DNA from: an uncultured Pelagibacteraceae bacterium | GTDB taxonomy: Bacteria; Pseudomonadota; Alphaproteobacteria; Pelagibacterales; Pelagibacteraceae | Direction of reading: 5' to 3' | Assembly: GCA_902530215.1 (NCBI GenBank) | Contig: CABZZR010000001.1 | Coordinates: forward strand, 96,800-160,799 | Length of the DNA: 64,000 bases | In this document: positions 53,825 to 63,621 of the stretch, piece after piece | Numbering within the stretch: position 1 is the first letter of the stretch | How the letters are laid out: the number at the start of each line of letters is the position of its first letter | Made by a program: the position numbers and the translations under genes | Notes under the pieces: generated by a model | Told to the model about the DNA's origin: nothing | Databases searched by the model: none | Seen by the model: the letters and a program-made list of their open reading frames with translations, nothing else

Positions 53825-54541
53825 TTATGCAATAGAGGATCTCCCTCCATCAACTCCTATTATTTGACCTGTAATCCAAGAGCTATTTTGTGACAACAAA
53901 AACTTCGTAAGTTGTGCAGAATCCATTCCTTGACCAATTCTTTTTAAAGGATGGGCCTTTGCTATATTTTCTTCACTTTTTGTATTCTTTATTAAAAAAT
54001 TTGATATTTTTGATTTTGTTAAGCTTGGAGCAATACAATTTACTCGAATATGTGGAGCCAACTCTGCTGCCAAAGCTACGGTTAAACCTTCGACAGCTGC
54101 TTTTGAGGATGAAATTATGCTATGGTTAATAAAACCTTTTTTTGCAGCGACGGTAGAATATAATACAACTGATCCATTATTTTTTTTAAGATTTTCTTGA
54201 AATGTTTTAATAATATTTGCTGCTGCGGCCAAATTTAAAACATAACTTGATATGAAATCTTTCGTTTCAGTCATCTTAAGAGGTTTAATATCAATTGATC
54301 CTATGCAATATGCAATGCCTAATATTTCTGTATCATTTAAATCTTTTGATAGTTGATCTAAAAAATTCATTTCTAATACATCACAAACAGAATAGGTGTA
54401 TTTAGTTTTATTAGACATCTTTGTAACTTCATTTTTATTTCTTGCCACTAAATGGCATTCTATATTATCTTCATACATAAGATCTACTAAAGATGAACCG
54501 ATAGAACCTGTTGCACCAAAAACAATATATTTCTTACTCAT
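53825..54541 (-). CDS. SDR-family protein lacking the catalytic tyrosine
   Basis: A 238-residue Rossmann-fold short-chain dehydrogenase-like protein with GATGSIG at 9-15 and Ser129 in YSTVAA. The usual YxxxK is altered: Lys147 is present in SSSKAAVEG but position 143 is isoleucine, which I checked at the DNA level (ATA ATT). The protein may therefore be a weak or non-catalytic SDR or use another acid. The C-terminal GQIIGVDGG is typical. It lies 41 bp upstream of tspO, which is on the same strand. Confidence 0.82.
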   Translation of the reverse strand: MSKKYIVFGATGSIGSSLVDLMYEDNIECHLVARNKNEVTKMSNKTKYTYSVCDVLEMNFLDQLSKDLNDTEILGIAYCIGSIDIKPLKMTETKDFISSYVLNLAAAANIIKTFQENLKKNNGSVVLYSTVAAKKGFINHSIISSSKAAVEGLTVALAAELAPHIRVNCIAPSLTKSKISNFLIKNTKSEENIAKAHPLKRIGQGMDSAQLTKFLLSQNSSWITGQIIGVDGGRSSIA

Positions 54542-54553
54542 ATTTTTTAAATA

Positions 54554-54781
54554 TTAAATTATATACAATCTTAAAAAGTAGATTGAGAATGGAAAAATAC
54601 TTATAAATAACACTAAAAAAAATGCCATTACTAAAGTATGGTTAAAATTAATTTGCGGTTTAATTTTACTTGTATTTCTTTTGTTTATCCACGCTAACTT
54701 TTCATCATTATACGGAAACATACTGTTGGTATAATTACTAAAAACATAAATTCTACTTACATCTTGTCGCAGATTTACCAT
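54554..54781 (-). CDS. Hypothetical small membrane protein
   Basis: A 75-residue frame with a soluble N-terminal half and one C-terminal membrane segment (about residues 52-74, LVMAFFLVLFISIFPFSIYF). It fills the gap between two SDR genes and precedes the minus-strand SDR by 12 nt. I recognise no family. No overlap with other genes and a plausible tail anchor support it modestly; the start codon is uncertain. Confidence 0.4.
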   Translation of the reverse strand: MVNLRQDVSRIYVFSNYTNSMFPYNDEKLAWINKRNTSKIKPQINFNHTLVMAFFLVLFISIFPFSIYFLRLYII

Positions 54782-54804
54782 TACATTTATGCTAATATTA
54801 GATT

Positions 54805-55557
54805 ATGAAAAAAGTATGGATTACTGGAGCTAGCAGTGGAATTGGCAAGGCATTATCAATTAAGTTTTCTAAAGAAGGTTGGCAAGTTGCCGCATCTGCT
54901 AGAAGAGAAAATTTATTGATCGAATTAGAAAAAAATTATTCTAACATATATTCTTTTCCTTTAGACGTAACAGCTTCTGAAAATACAAGTAATGTATTTA
55001 AAAAAATATTAGAAAAATTAGGTAATATCGATTTATGTATTTTTTCAACAGGAATTTATGATCCTAAAATAGAAAAAGAAATTAATTTAGAGCAAATACA
55101 TGATGTTATGAATGTGAATTTTTTTGGAAGTGTAAATTGTATTAAAGCAGTAGAAAAGTATTTTAAAGAAAAAAAAGGTGGCCATATTTCTATCGTTTCA
55201 TCGGTGGCTGGTTATAGAGGTTTACCAAACTCAACGGGTTATGGTGCATCAAAAGCTGCGTTAAATAATTTAACAGAAAGTCTTTATTTTGATTTTAAAA
55301 AATACGATGTAAGAGTTTCTTTAATTTCGCCTGGATTTATAAAAACACCAATGACAGATAAAAATAATTTTAAAATGCCATTTATTAAATCTGCTGACTT
55401 TGCTGCAAATAAGATTTTTAATGGACTTACAAAAGGTAAAGCTTTTGAAATAACTTTTCCTAAACAATTAACAATAATTATGAAAATTTTAAAAATATTA
55501 CCTTACTGGAAATATTTATACCTAGTTGAAAAGTTAACAAAATTGCAAAAACGTTAA
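54805..55557 (+). CDS. Short-chain dehydrogenase/reductase
   Basis: A 250-residue SDR with GASSGIG at 8-14, Ser in IVSSVAGYRG and an intact YGASK active site. It resembles the SDRs that accompany CFA synthase, DUF1365 and a FAD protein in alphaproteobacterial singlet-oxygen-response clusters. Its stop codon overlaps that of the convergent DUF3833 gene (TTAA), so the two transcripts must overlap. Substrate unknown. Confidence 0.88.
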   Translation: MKKVWITGASSGIGKALSIKFSKEGWQVAASARRENLLIELEKNYSNIYSFPLDVTASENTSNVFKKILEKLGNIDLCIFSTGIYDPKIEKEINLEQIHDVMNVNFFGSVNCIKAVEKYFKEKKGGHISIVSSVAGYRGLPNSTGYGASKAALNNLTESLYFDFKKYDVRVSLISPGFIKTPMTDKNNFKMPFIKSADFAANKIFNGLTKGKAFEITFPKQLTIIMKILKILPYWKYLYLVEKLTKLQKR

Positions 55558-56081
55558 TCTTTAACAAATATTACTGTAAGTTCGGCAACTTTAAATCCAA
55601 ACTTTGTCATTTTTGCTCTATTTATTGCAACCCGATCATCTTGCATAAAAATCCAATCATCAAAAGTAATTTTGATTTTTTTCCCTTTGACTGGCACCAA
55701 TAAAACATATTCAAATTTAAACGCAGGTCCGTAGGAGTATCCTTTTGCTTTACCTACTACATCGTCTGCTATTCCTTCATAATTGTGTTCATCTAATTTA
55801 GTTATTTGCCATTTTCTTTTTTGGATTTCTCCGTCAGACCAGTTAAATTTTTCATCTAATATTAGTACTTCGCCGTCCCATTTGCCGTTTAAATCTGCAG
55901 AAAACTGTCTTGTGACTTTTCCCGATCTATTCTCTAAAATTCCCCAAGCCTTAATATTTCCTGATAAATAATCCTCTATTATCAATCTTGGCTTTTGGTT
56001 TTTAAAGTCTATTGGTTTCATGCTACTTCCTGAGCAATTAGTTAAAAAAATCGCAATAAATAAAGTTATTATAATTTTCAT
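55554..56081 (-). CDS. DUF3833 lipoprotein
   Basis: A 175-residue predicted lipoprotein: lipobox LTNC with Cys16 after a short hydrophobic signal. The mature part matches DUF3833, with conserved GNIKAWGILENRSGKVTRQF and KGYSYGPAFKFEY stretches. The family travels with CFA synthase, DUF1365 and the FAD-dependent amine-oxidase-like protein, as here (3 nt to the CFA gene). It may present or transport modified lipids in the periplasm; that is inference. Confidence 0.85.
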   Translation of the reverse strand: MKIIITLFIAIFLTNCSGSSMKPIDFKNQKPRLIIEDYLSGNIKAWGILENRSGKVTRQFSADLNGKWDGEVLILDEKFNWSDGEIQKRKWQITKLDEHNYEGIADDVVGKAKGYSYGPAFKFEYVLLVPVKGKKIKITFDDWIFMQDDRVAINRAKMTKFGFKVAELTVIFVKD

Positions 56082-56084
56082 TTA

Positions 56085-57269
56085 TTACTTGTTATTCATT
56101 GAAAATTGAATCAAATCTATGTTTTTGGATTTAAAACCAGCTTCACAGTAGGATAAATAAAAATCCCACATTTTTTTAAACCCTGCGTCAAAACCTTGTT
56201 TTGAAATTTTTTCCCATGAATTAAAAAAACTGTTTTTCCAAATTTGTAAAGTATCAGAATAATGTTGTCCATATGAGTTTATATTTTTTAACTGAAGACC
56301 ATTTGTTTTTGCCAAATGTGATATTTGTTTTTTACTTGGTAAAAAACCTCCTGGAAAAATATACTTTTGTATAAAATCCTCTCTACTTTTATATCGACTT
56401 GCCAATTCATCTTTAATTACAATCGCTTGTATTGCTGCAATTCCATTATTATCCAAATTTTTTTTAATTATATTAAAATATTTTTTTAAATACGGTTGAC
56501 CTACAGCCTCAATCATCTCTATAGATGCAATTGCGTCAAATTTATCAGAAACATCTCTGTAGTCCTTCATTTCAATTTTCACCTTGGAATTTAATCCTTT
56601 ATCGTAAATTCTTTTTTTTGCAAATTCATATTGCTTTTTAGAAATGGTTATACACTCTAAATTCACATCATAGTTTTTTGCTACATGCTCAGCAAAACCA
56701 CCCCATCCACATCCTATTTCTAACATTTTACTTCCAGTTTTTGGACGAAGCATATTAATTAACTTATTATATTTATTTATTTGTGCTTCCTCTAAACTGT
56801 CATTTACTGAATCAAAAATTGCACAAGAATAAGTTAATGAATTATCTAGCCATAAAGAAAAGAAATCATTGCCTAAATCGTAGTGTTTTGCAATATTAGT
56901 TTTGCTTCTTTCTTTTGTATTTTTCAAAAGAATATTTTTAAAACTGTTGAATTTTAAAATTTGCAATATTCCTGAAAAATTATGGGTTATCTGAATATTT
57001 TTGGCAGTTAATTCAATTAATGCCGACAAATTATCAGTTTCAAAATCTCCATTTATATAACTCTCGGCTAAACCAGAACTTCCATTTTTTATTAGCTCAA
57101 ACATAAAGTTAGGGTTATTAATTTTTATTTTTGATTTTAAAAGACTTTTGTTATCACCAAAAAAATATTGGCTTCCTTTTGTATCAATTAGGTGCAGGTA
57201 TCCGTTGGTAATTTTTTTTAAATTATTAAATACAAATTGATCTGAAAGATAGTTCAAAATTGGTTTCAT
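56085..57269 (-). CDS. cfa: Cyclopropane-fatty-acyl-phospholipid synthase family methyltransferase
   Basis: A 394-residue SAM-dependent enzyme that methylates unsaturated acyl chains of membrane phospholipids. Seen: N-terminal lipid-binding domain (about 1-120), SAM motif EIGCGWGG at 184-191, and the bicarbonate/active-site region around YIFPGGFLPS. It may make cyclopropane or branched/furan fatty-acid precursors. The first base of its start is shared with the DUF1365 stop, so the genes are co-translated. Length matches the family. Confidence 0.9.
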   Translation of the reverse strand: MKPILNYLSDQFVFNNLKKITNGYLHLIDTKGSQYFFGDNKSLLKSKIKINNPNFMFELIKNGSSGLAESYINGDFETDNLSALIELTAKNIQITHNFSGILQILKFNSFKNILLKNTKERSKTNIAKHYDLGNDFFSLWLDNSLTYSCAIFDSVNDSLEEAQINKYNKLINMLRPKTGSKMLEIGCGWGGFAEHVAKNYDVNLECITISKKQYEFAKKRIYDKGLNSKVKIEMKDYRDVSDKFDAIASIEMIEAVGQPYLKKYFNIIKKNLDNNGIAAIQAIVIKDELASRYKSREDFIQKYIFPGGFLPSKKQISHLAKTNGLQLKNINSYGQHYSDTLQIWKNSFFNSWEKISKQGFDAGFKKMWDFYLSYCEAGFKSKNIDLIQFSMNNK

Positions 57270-58039
57270 TAACTCTCGGTTGAAATATTATTTTTAATTT
57301 TAATAGTTTTTTTCACATGTCTAACGCCTTTCAACCACAATCTAAATGCTTCAAAATGTATCGCTGAAATAATCTTTAGTGACATAAATGGATGTTTTAA
57401 GAACTGAATAAACAAGTTTTTACTATTAAATTGTAGTTTTTTTCCTACTTGGCAGGCGGTAAGTATAACGCCTTCAAAATCTTTTTGTTTAATAAAGATT
57501 TTTAAATCTTTTTCTGGCTTTAACAATCTAAAGTTGTAAAAAGTTTTCATTTCAATAAATGGTGAAACGTAAAATTTTTTTTCACATTTTTGCAATATTA
57601 AATTTGAATTTGATAAAACTGGGAAAACATAAGTGTGTTGTTCTCCAAAAGTATTTTTAACTTCGTAAAGAACTGCTTTAAGACTTGAATTTTCATCGTA
57701 ACAGTAAAAAATACTTAAAGGATTAAAAACATAACCAAAAAAGCGAGGGTAACAAAGTAATTTTATTTTTCCAGATCCAATTTCTATATTAGATTTAGTA
57801 AGATTTTGTTTAACCCAATTAATTAAAGAACTGCCATCGCGTGCACCATGATCTTTATCATAAAAACTTAGAATATTAAATTTATTGTAAGAAAAAAAAT
57901 TAATTTTTTTATCAATTTCTTTTATTTCGTATAAATTAATTAGCAATGAAAATGTTCTGTATGAAAAAAAATGTTTTTTTGGTTTAAATCTTCTATGTGT
58001 TACAAAACCAGAATATATGCATGAATCTTTTAAACTCAT
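57269..58039 (-). CDS. DUF1365 protein
   Basis: A 256-residue protein of the DUF1365 family; the conserved segments CYPRFFGYVFNPLSIFYCYD and KNTFGEQHTYVFP are intact. Function is unknown, but the family is nearly always next to the FAD-dependent amine-oxidase-like protein and CFA synthase, and in Rhodobacter this set belongs to the sigma-E/ChrR singlet-oxygen response. It overlaps both neighbours (4 nt and 1 nt). Confidence 0.9.
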   Translation of the reverse strand: MSLKDSCIYSGFVTHRRFKPKKHFFSYRTFSLLINLYEIKEIDKKINFFSYNKFNILSFYDKDHGARDGSSLINWVKQNLTKSNIEIGSGKIKLLCYPRFFGYVFNPLSIFYCYDENSSLKAVLYEVKNTFGEQHTYVFPVLSNSNLILQKCEKKFYVSPFIEMKTFYNFRLLKPEKDLKIFIKQKDFEGVILTACQVGKKLQFNSKNLFIQFLKHPFMSLKIISAIHFEAFRLWLKGVRHVKKTIKIKNNISTES

Positions 58040-59277
58040 AATTTATTTACTAAACTTATAGCTGATTTTAAGCCATCTTCGTGAAATCCATAGCCAAAAT
58101 AACTTCCGCAAAACCAAGTTTTGTTTGCTCCTTGAATTTTGTTAAGATTTTTTTGCGCTAAGATTGTTTGGATATCATAGAATGGATGAGTAAATTCAAT
58201 TTTTTTAATAATTTTTTTATCATCTATATCTATAATAGGATTAAGAGTTAAAAAATAATTTTTTTCAGTTTTTAAGTTTTGTAATTTATTTAGCCAATAA
58301 GTAACACAATTTTTTTCAAAATCTTTTTTGTCTAAGATAGAGTTCCAGCTAGACCAAACAGATCTATTTTTAGGCATCAAACAATCATCTGAATGAAGAT
58401 ATGCTAAATTTTTTTTATATTTAAAATCATTAAATATTTTTTTTTCGTCATTAGTTGGACTATCTATTAGATCTAACACCTCATTTGCATGAACTGCAAA
58501 AACTACATGATCGTAGTCAAAATATTCATCTGATGAACCGTAATATAACCTTATTCCGTTTTTACTTCTTAATACTTTTGTAACTTTATAATTTTTAAAA
58601 TATGCACCACTTATTGTTTTTAAAATTTTGTTTACATAATTTCTGCTTCTACCAGTAACTGTATACCACTGTGGTCTATTTTTAATTTTAAAAAGACCAT
58701 GGTTCTTAAAAAAATTTATAAATAGAGACATTGGCATCTGATATGCCATTTTTGTGGGCACAGACCAAATTGCAGCAACCATCGGTATTATATGAAAACT
58801 TATAAAATAATTTGAAACTTTTTTTAATTTTAAAAATTCACCTAGGGTTTTATTCTCATACTCTTTATCGCTTATGCTGTTCATGTTCTTATAAAAATAA
58901 AATATTTCCATAATCATATTAATAAATTTTAAATTAATTATATTTATTTTATTTGCGAATAATCCTTTCAATCCACTGCCGGAATATTCGAGGGTCGATT
59001 TATTTACTGAAACAGCAAATGACATATTGCTTTTTTCATAAGGAACTTGAAGTTTCTCAAATAGTTTAACTAGATTAGGATAGTTAAGTTTATTAAAAAC
59101 AATAAAACCTAAATCGACAGAAATTGTATCTTTGGTTTCGTTTTCTAAAATATCATAGGTATATGAATGTCCCCCAAAATGATCTTCTTTCTCGAATAAA
59201 TCAACATGATATTTTTCTGATAATAAATGTGCGGCACCGAGGCCAGAAATACCTGAGCCTATAACAGCAAATTTCAT
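58036..59277 (-). CDS. FAD-dependent amine-oxidase-like protein of the DUF1365/CFA cluster
   Basis: A 413-residue flavoprotein with GSGISGLG at 7-14 and the FGGHSYTYDI segment of desaturase or amine-oxidase-like enzymes. It resembles the Rhodobacter protein encoded with DUF1365 in the singlet-oxygen regulon, which affects fatty-acid modification. It heads the operon 59277-55554. The C-terminal WFCGSYFGYGFHEDGLKSA closes the FAD site. Substrate is probably an acyl lipid (inference). Confidence 0.85.
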   Translation of the reverse strand: MKFAVIGSGISGLGAAHLLSEKYHVDLFEKEDHFGGHSYTYDILENETKDTISVDLGFIVFNKLNYPNLVKLFEKLQVPYEKSNMSFAVSVNKSTLEYSGSGLKGLFANKINIINLKFINMIMEIFYFYKNMNSISDKEYENKTLGEFLKLKKVSNYFISFHIIPMVAAIWSVPTKMAYQMPMSLFINFFKNHGLFKIKNRPQWYTVTGRSRNYVNKILKTISGAYFKNYKVTKVLRSKNGIRLYYGSSDEYFDYDHVVFAVHANEVLDLIDSPTNDEKKIFNDFKYKKNLAYLHSDDCLMPKNRSVWSSWNSILDKKDFEKNCVTYWLNKLQNLKTEKNYFLTLNPIIDIDDKKIIKKIEFTHPFYDIQTILAQKNLNKIQGANKTWFCGSYFGYGFHEDGLKSAISLVNKL

Positions 59278-59286
59278 AAAATTTTA

Positions 59287-60420
59287 TTATGCGGCAGTTT
59301 CTTTATATTCATCCATAGAAGGGCATGAGCAGAAAAGATTTTTATCGCCATAAACATTATCTACTCTAGCAACAGGCGGCCAATATTTGTAAGATTTTAA
59401 AGTCGCAGATGGATACGCTGCAATTTCTCTTTCATATTTATGTTTCCATTCGTTGGCAGTAAGCTCTACATGGGTGTGTGGCGCATTCTTTAAAGGGTTG
59501 TCAATTTTATCGAATGTTCCATCTTTTACCTTATTAATTTCTTCTTTAATTTTTATCAAAGTTTCACAGAAACGATTAATCTCTGATAAACTTTCACTTT
59601 CAGTTGGTTCTATCATCATTGTACCTGGAACGGGCCAAGACATTGTTGGTGCATGGAAACCAAAATCTATCAATCTTTTAGCAATATCCTCTTCTGTAAT
59701 TCCTGTTTCACTTTTAATTTTTCTAATATCTATAATACATTCGTGAGCTACATTTCCATTTTTTCCTTTATATAAAATTGGAAAGTGGTCTTTAAGTTTA
59801 TGTGCAATATAATTAGCGTTTAAAATTGCATTTTGAGTTGCTAATTTTAAACCTTCAGATCCCATCATTTTAATATACATCCAAGATATAGAAAGAATAC
59901 TTGAGCTTCCCCAGGGAGCTGCTGAAATTGCACCTATTCCACTCGCTGGTCCACAATCAATTATTGGATGAGTTGGTAAATAAACTTCCAAATGTTTTTT
60001 GCATGCTATTGGACCCATACCTGGTCCTCCTCCGCCATGAGGTATGCAAAAAGTTTTATGCAAATTAATATGACAAACGTCTGGTCCAAAATTCCCTGGT
60101 TTTGCAATTCCAACTAATGCATTTAAATTAGCTCCATCCATATAAACTTGGCCACCATGCTTATGGATTAAATCACAAATATCAGTTATCTTTTCTTCAA
60201 AAACACCGTGGGTTGATGGATACGTTACCATTAAAGCGGCCAAAGTATCAGAGTATTCTTCAGCTTTTTTCTTTAAATCTTCATAATCTACGTTTCCCAA
60301 AGAATCACAATTGACCACAACGACTTTCATGCCAACCATTTGTGCACTTGCTGGATTGGTACCGTGCGCTGAGCTTGGAATTAAACAAACGTTTCTATTT
60401 TTTGAACCATTTTTTTTCAT
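59287..60420 (-). CDS. gcvP: Glycine dehydrogenase (P protein), C-terminal part after frameshift
   Basis: A 377-residue frame that continues P protein from the [10 protein letters not shown] segment to the natural C-terminus ([12 protein letters not shown]). The PLP lysine is Lys122 in [19 protein letters not shown]. It overlaps the N-terminal frame by 26 nt in a different phase. The ATG at 60418-60420 lies inside the HE codon pair of the upstream frame and has no conserved role as a start, so this is the second half of one split gene rather than a natural GcvPB subunit. Joined with one A removed, the product is 951 residues, the normal single-chain length. Confidence 0.9.
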   Translation of the reverse strand: MKKNGSKNRNVCLIPSSAHGTNPASAQMVGMKVVVVNCDSLGNVDYEDLKKKAEEYSDTLAALMVTYPSTHGVFEEKITDICDLIHKHGGQVYMDGANLNALVGIAKPGNFGPDVCHINLHKTFCIPHGGGGPGMGPIACKKHLEVYLPTHPIIDCGPASGIGAISAAPWGSSSILSISWMYIKMMGSEGLKLATQNAILNANYIAHKLKDHFPILYKGKNGNVAHECIIDIRKIKSETGITEEDIAKRLIDFGFHAPTMSWPVPGTMMIEPTESESLSEINRFCETLIKIKEEINKVKDGTFDKIDNPLKNAPHTHVELTANEWKHKYEREIAAYPSATLKSYKYWPPVARVDNVYGDKNLFCSCPSMDEYKETAA

Positions 60421-62143
60421 GAAATTTTCTTATTACCATTAAACCTGCAAATTCTCCTTGGGCTCCCGCATTTGGTTGTAAAGAAACACCAGAAAAACCT
60501 GTTATAGACCTCAACCAATTTTTTAAATCAGTAAATAACTCTCTGTAACCATCCATTTGTTCAATAGGAGAAAATGGATGAGGTTGTGAAAACTCTTTCC
60601 AAGTCACTGGGATCATTTCAGAAACTGAATTTAATTTCATTGTGCATGATCCTAAGGCTATCATGGATCTATTTAACGCAATATCAGAGTCCTCTAATTT
60701 TTTTAAATATCTAAGCATTTCTGTTTCGGAATGATAGCTGTTAAAAACTGGATGATCTAAATATGTCGAAGTTCTTAATAATTTTTTTGGCAAATTAGAT
60801 AAACTTTTATTCATTGTTTCTTTGATTGTTTCTGAGCAGTTAAAAATTTTCAATAATTGGTTCGCTCTATAAAGATTTTTTCTTTCGTCAAATGAAACTG
60901 CTAACATTTCAGAGTTTATTTTTCTTATATTAACTTGTTGATCTAAAGCATTCTTGTAAATTTTATCTGTTTTATCTAATGTTTTTACAGTAACGGTATC
61001 AAAAAAATAATCTGAATAAAGTTCATAACCAGATTGTTTTAATTTATCAGCAAAATTTTTTGTAAGCTGGGATACACTTTCTGCTATTTTTTTTATTCCT
61101 TTTGGACCGTGATAAACAGCATATGCGGCTGAAACTATAGCGAGCAAAGCTTGTGCGGTACAAATATTGCTGGTCGCTTTATCTCTTCTTATATGTTGTT
61201 CTCGCGTCTGTAAGGCTAGTCTATAAGCTTTATTGCCATGTCTATCAATTGATACTCCAACTATTCTTCCAGGCATTGCTCTTTTGTATTCATCTTTTGT
61301 AGCAAAAAATGCTGCGTGTGGTCCTCCATACCCCATTGGAATTCCAAAACGTTGAGAGCTTCCGACGGCAATGTCAGCTCCTAATTCACCAGGTGTTTTT
61401 ATTTTTGCGAGGGCTAACAAATCGCAGGCTAAAATTGCCTTTCCATTTTGTTTATGTATTTTGCTTATAGCTTCACTGGGATCTTTTATATCTCCTAAAG
61501 TTCCTGGGTATTGAACAATCCCACAAACAATGTTTTCATTAATATCTTTATCTTCATCTCCAACTATTATTTTTAAACCTAGTGGTTCAGCTCTTGTTTT
61601 TACCACGTCAATTGTTTGGGGATGACAGTTTTTTGAAATAAAAACTTTTTTAGTATCACTTTTGCAAACTCTATAACTTAAACCCATGGCCTCAGCTACG
61701 GCTGTACCTTCATCTAAAAGGGATGCATTTGCAATATCCATTCCAGTAAGATCAATTACCATTTGTTGAAAATTTAATAACATTTCAAGTCTTCCTTGAG
61801 CCACCTCAGGTTGATAAGGGGTATAAGAAGTATACCATCCTGGGTTTTCTAAAATATTTCTTAGTATTACGTATGGAGTATAAGTTCCATAGTAACCCAT
61901 GCCAATAAAATTTGAATAAACTTTATTTTTTTGAGATATGTCTTTTAATTTTCTGAGTGCTTTATATTCTGAATTGGATTCGCCAATGCTTAAATTTTCC
62001 TTTAAAAGAATTTTTTCTGGCACTGTTTTGGCAGTCAGCTCATCTAAATCGTTATATCCCAATTCTTTAAGCATAACTTTTTGTTCTTCTTTTGATGGTC
62101 CTATGTGCCTTTGAATAAAATCTTTTTGTGCATTTTTTAACAT
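60395..62143 (-). CDS. gcvP: Glycine dehydrogenase (P protein), N-terminal part before frameshift
   Basis: A 582-residue frame covering the N-terminal GcvPA-like domain (IQRHIGPS at 9-16, the [10 protein letters not shown] segment) and the first part of the second PLP-fold domain up to [20 protein letters not shown], ending after KKWFKK. P protein decarboxylates glycine and passes aminomethyl to the lipoyl arm of GcvH. In bacteria with two subunits the natural split lies near residue 450, between domains; here the break is inside a domain, so it is a frameshift. It starts 1 base from the gcvH stop in the order gcvT-gcvH-gcvP under the glycine riboswitch. Confidence 0.9.
   Translation of the reverse strand: MLKNAQKDFIQRHIGPSKEEQKVMLKELGYNDLDELTAKTVPEKILLKENLSIGESNSEYKALRKLKDISQKNKVYSNFIGMGYYGTYTPYVILRNILENPGWYTSYTPYQPEVAQGRLEMLLNFQQMVIDLTGMDIANASLLDEGTAVAEAMGLSYRVCKSDTKKVFISKNCHPQTIDVVKTRAEPLGLKIIVGDEDKDINENIVCGIVQYPGTLGDIKDPSEAISKIHKQNGKAILACDLLALAKIKTPGELGADIAVGSSQRFGIPMGYGGPHAAFFATKDEYKRAMPGRIVGVSIDRHGNKAYRLALQTREQHIRRDKATSNICTAQALLAIVSAAYAVYHGPKGIKKIAESVSQLTKNFADKLKQSGYELYSDYFFDTVTVKTLDKTDKIYKNALDQQVNIRKINSEMLAVSFDERKNLYRANQLLKIFNCSETIKETMNKSLSNLPKKLLRTSTYLDHPVFNSYHSETEMLRYLKKLEDSDIALNRSMIALGSCTMKLNSVSEMIPVTWKEFSQPHPFSPIEQMDGYRELFTDLKNWLRSITGFSGVSLQPNAGAQGEFAGLMVIRKFHEKKWFKK
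60410..60417 (-). other. Frameshift site in gcvP: A8 run (minus strand)
   Basis: The minus strand reads CATG followed by eight A and TGG. With seven A the two gcvP frames join as [16 protein letters not shown], which keeps the same eight-residue spacing as E. coli GcvP between the HE and CLIP motifs. Eight A puts the frame onto a TAG at 60397-60395. The run could be a sequencing or assembly error, a mutation, or a slippage site. Confidence 0.85.
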
Positions 62144-62524
62144 TTAATTTGGATTCTCCTTTGCAAACTTATCGTAATCTTCTTTGTTCATTAGATTGTC
62201 TAGTTCCGATTTGTTTTTTATTTTAATTTTAAAAAACCATGCATCACCCTCCGGATCTTTGTTAACTGCACCAGGATCATCTACGATAGATTGATTTGTA
62301 TCAGTAATTTCTCCTGTAATCGGTGTATAAACATCACTAGCTGCCTTTGTTGATTCAACTACTCCAGCCTGTCCTTCTTTCTCTACACTCTTTCCTTTCT
62401 CAGGCAACTCTACAAACACAACATCTCCTAGCATTTCTGCAGCATGCGATGTGATGCCGATTGTAGCAACATCACCCTCTACAGTAACCCACTCATGTTG
62501 TTTTGAATATTTTTTTTCACTCAT
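62144..62524 (-). CDS. gcvH: Glycine cleavage system H protein
   Basis: Lipoyl carrier of the glycine cleavage system, 126 residues, with lipoyl-lysine Lys60 in [10 protein letters not shown] and the N-terminal KYSKQHEWV segment. It follows gcvT with a 2 nt gap and directly abuts gcvP. It shuttles the aminomethyl group from P to T protein. Length and motifs are standard. Confidence 0.97.
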   Translation of the reverse strand: MSEKKYSKQHEWVTVEGDVATIGITSHAAEMLGDVVFVELPEKGKSVEKEGQAGVVESTKAASDVYTPITGEITDTNQSIVDDPGAVNKDPEGDAWFFKIKIKNKSELDNLMNKEDYDKFAKENPN

Positions 62525-62526
62525 TT

Positions 62527-63621
62527 TTACCTCACATAACTTTTTTTATAAAAAGGAAGTTCAGATATATTTCCTTTATGTTTTTTTCCTCTTACTTCTA
62601 ACAAAACTTCTGTTCCTGGTTTTGAAAAATTTATTTTTACATAACCCATAGCAATAGAAGCATCAACGCTTGGACCATAGGTACCACTTGTTACTGATCC
62701 AATTTCTTCACCATCTTTTGAAAAAATTTTAACTCCCTCTCTAGCAATAATTTTTCCTTCAGGTTTAACTCCAACTCTTAATCGGTTTAAGCTACCATTC
62801 ATATCTGATTTAATTTTACTATAACCAACAAATCCACCTTCTTCTCTTCTTCTTTTGGCAATAGCCCATTTAAGATTTGCTTCTATTGGACTTGTTGATT
62901 CATTTATGTCGTGACCGTAAAGACACAATCCTGCTTCCAATCTTAATGTATCTCTGGCACCTAATCCGATAGGTTTTACCCCGTTGTTAATTAATTTTTT
63001 TGCAAAATTTTCAGCAAGTTCATTTGGTATTGAAATTTCAAATCCATCCTCACCTGTATAACCAGATCTAGTAACATAAACTTCTTTTCCATTATAAGAA
63101 AATTTATGTCCATTCATAAATTTAAGTGATGACACGCCTTTTATTGTCAATTCTAAAACTTCTGAAGATTTTGGACCTTGAAGAGCAATTAAAGATAAAT
63201 TTTTATACAAGGTTAATTTAAACTTATTGCCAAGTGAATTTTTAATAATTTTAAAGTCATTTTTTTTGCATGCCGCATTAAGAATAATGATAAAACCTTT
63301 CTCAGCTTTGGTTATAATTAAATCATCATAAATACCTCCTTTTTCATTCATAAGAAAAGAGTATTTAGATTGGTTAAGTTTAATGTTGTGTAAATCCGTT
63401 GGCATAATTTTTTCTAACTCTATCGCTAAATCTTTATTTCCCTCTATGAGAAGCTGACCCATATGAGAAACATCAAATAAACCTGCATTGCTTCTTGTAA
63501 TTTTGTGTTCCTCAATTATTCCAGCGGTATATTGAACTGGCATTTCATAACCAGCAAAAGGTACAAATTTTGCTCCTAGACTTTTATGGTAATCGTATAA
63601 AGCTGTTTTTTCTATTTCCAT
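62527..63621 (-). CDS. gcvT: Glycine cleavage system T protein (aminomethyltransferase)
   Basis: Transfers the methylene group from the H protein lipoyl arm to tetrahydrofolate, releasing ammonia. The 364-residue protein has the family segments [22 protein letters not shown], the catalytic-acid region [14 protein letters not shown] and [18 protein letters not shown]. First gene of the gcvT-H-P operon. The start codon at 63621 is immediately preceded by the end of the tandem glycine riboswitch, so translation is under its control. Related GcvT folds in SoxA and dimethylglycine dehydrogenase feed the same folate pool. Confidence 0.97.
   Translation of the reverse strand: MEIEKTALYDYHKSLGAKFVPFAGYEMPVQYTAGIIEEHKITRSNAGLFDVSHMGQLLIEGNKDLAIELEKIMPTDLHNIKLNQSKYSFLMNEKGGIYDDLIITKAEKGFIIILNAACKKNDFKIIKNSLGNKFKLTLYKNLSLIALQGPKSSEVLELTIKGVSSLKFMNGHKFSYNGKEVYVTRSGYTGEDGFEISIPNELAENFAKKLINNGVKPIGLGARDTLRLEAGLCLYGHDINESTSPIEANLKWAIAKRRREEGGFVGYSKIKSDMNGSLNRLRVGVKPEGKIIAREGVKIFSKDGEEIGSVTSGTYGPSVDASIAMGYVKINFSKPGTEVLLEVRGKKHKGNISELPFYKKSYVR

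Noticed and set aside
59287..62143. Natural two-subunit GcvPA/GcvPB arrangement
   Set aside because: The break is at residue 582, inside the second PLP-fold domain, the frames overlap out of phase, and dropping one A restores the single-chain length. Natural split forms break near residue 450 between domains.
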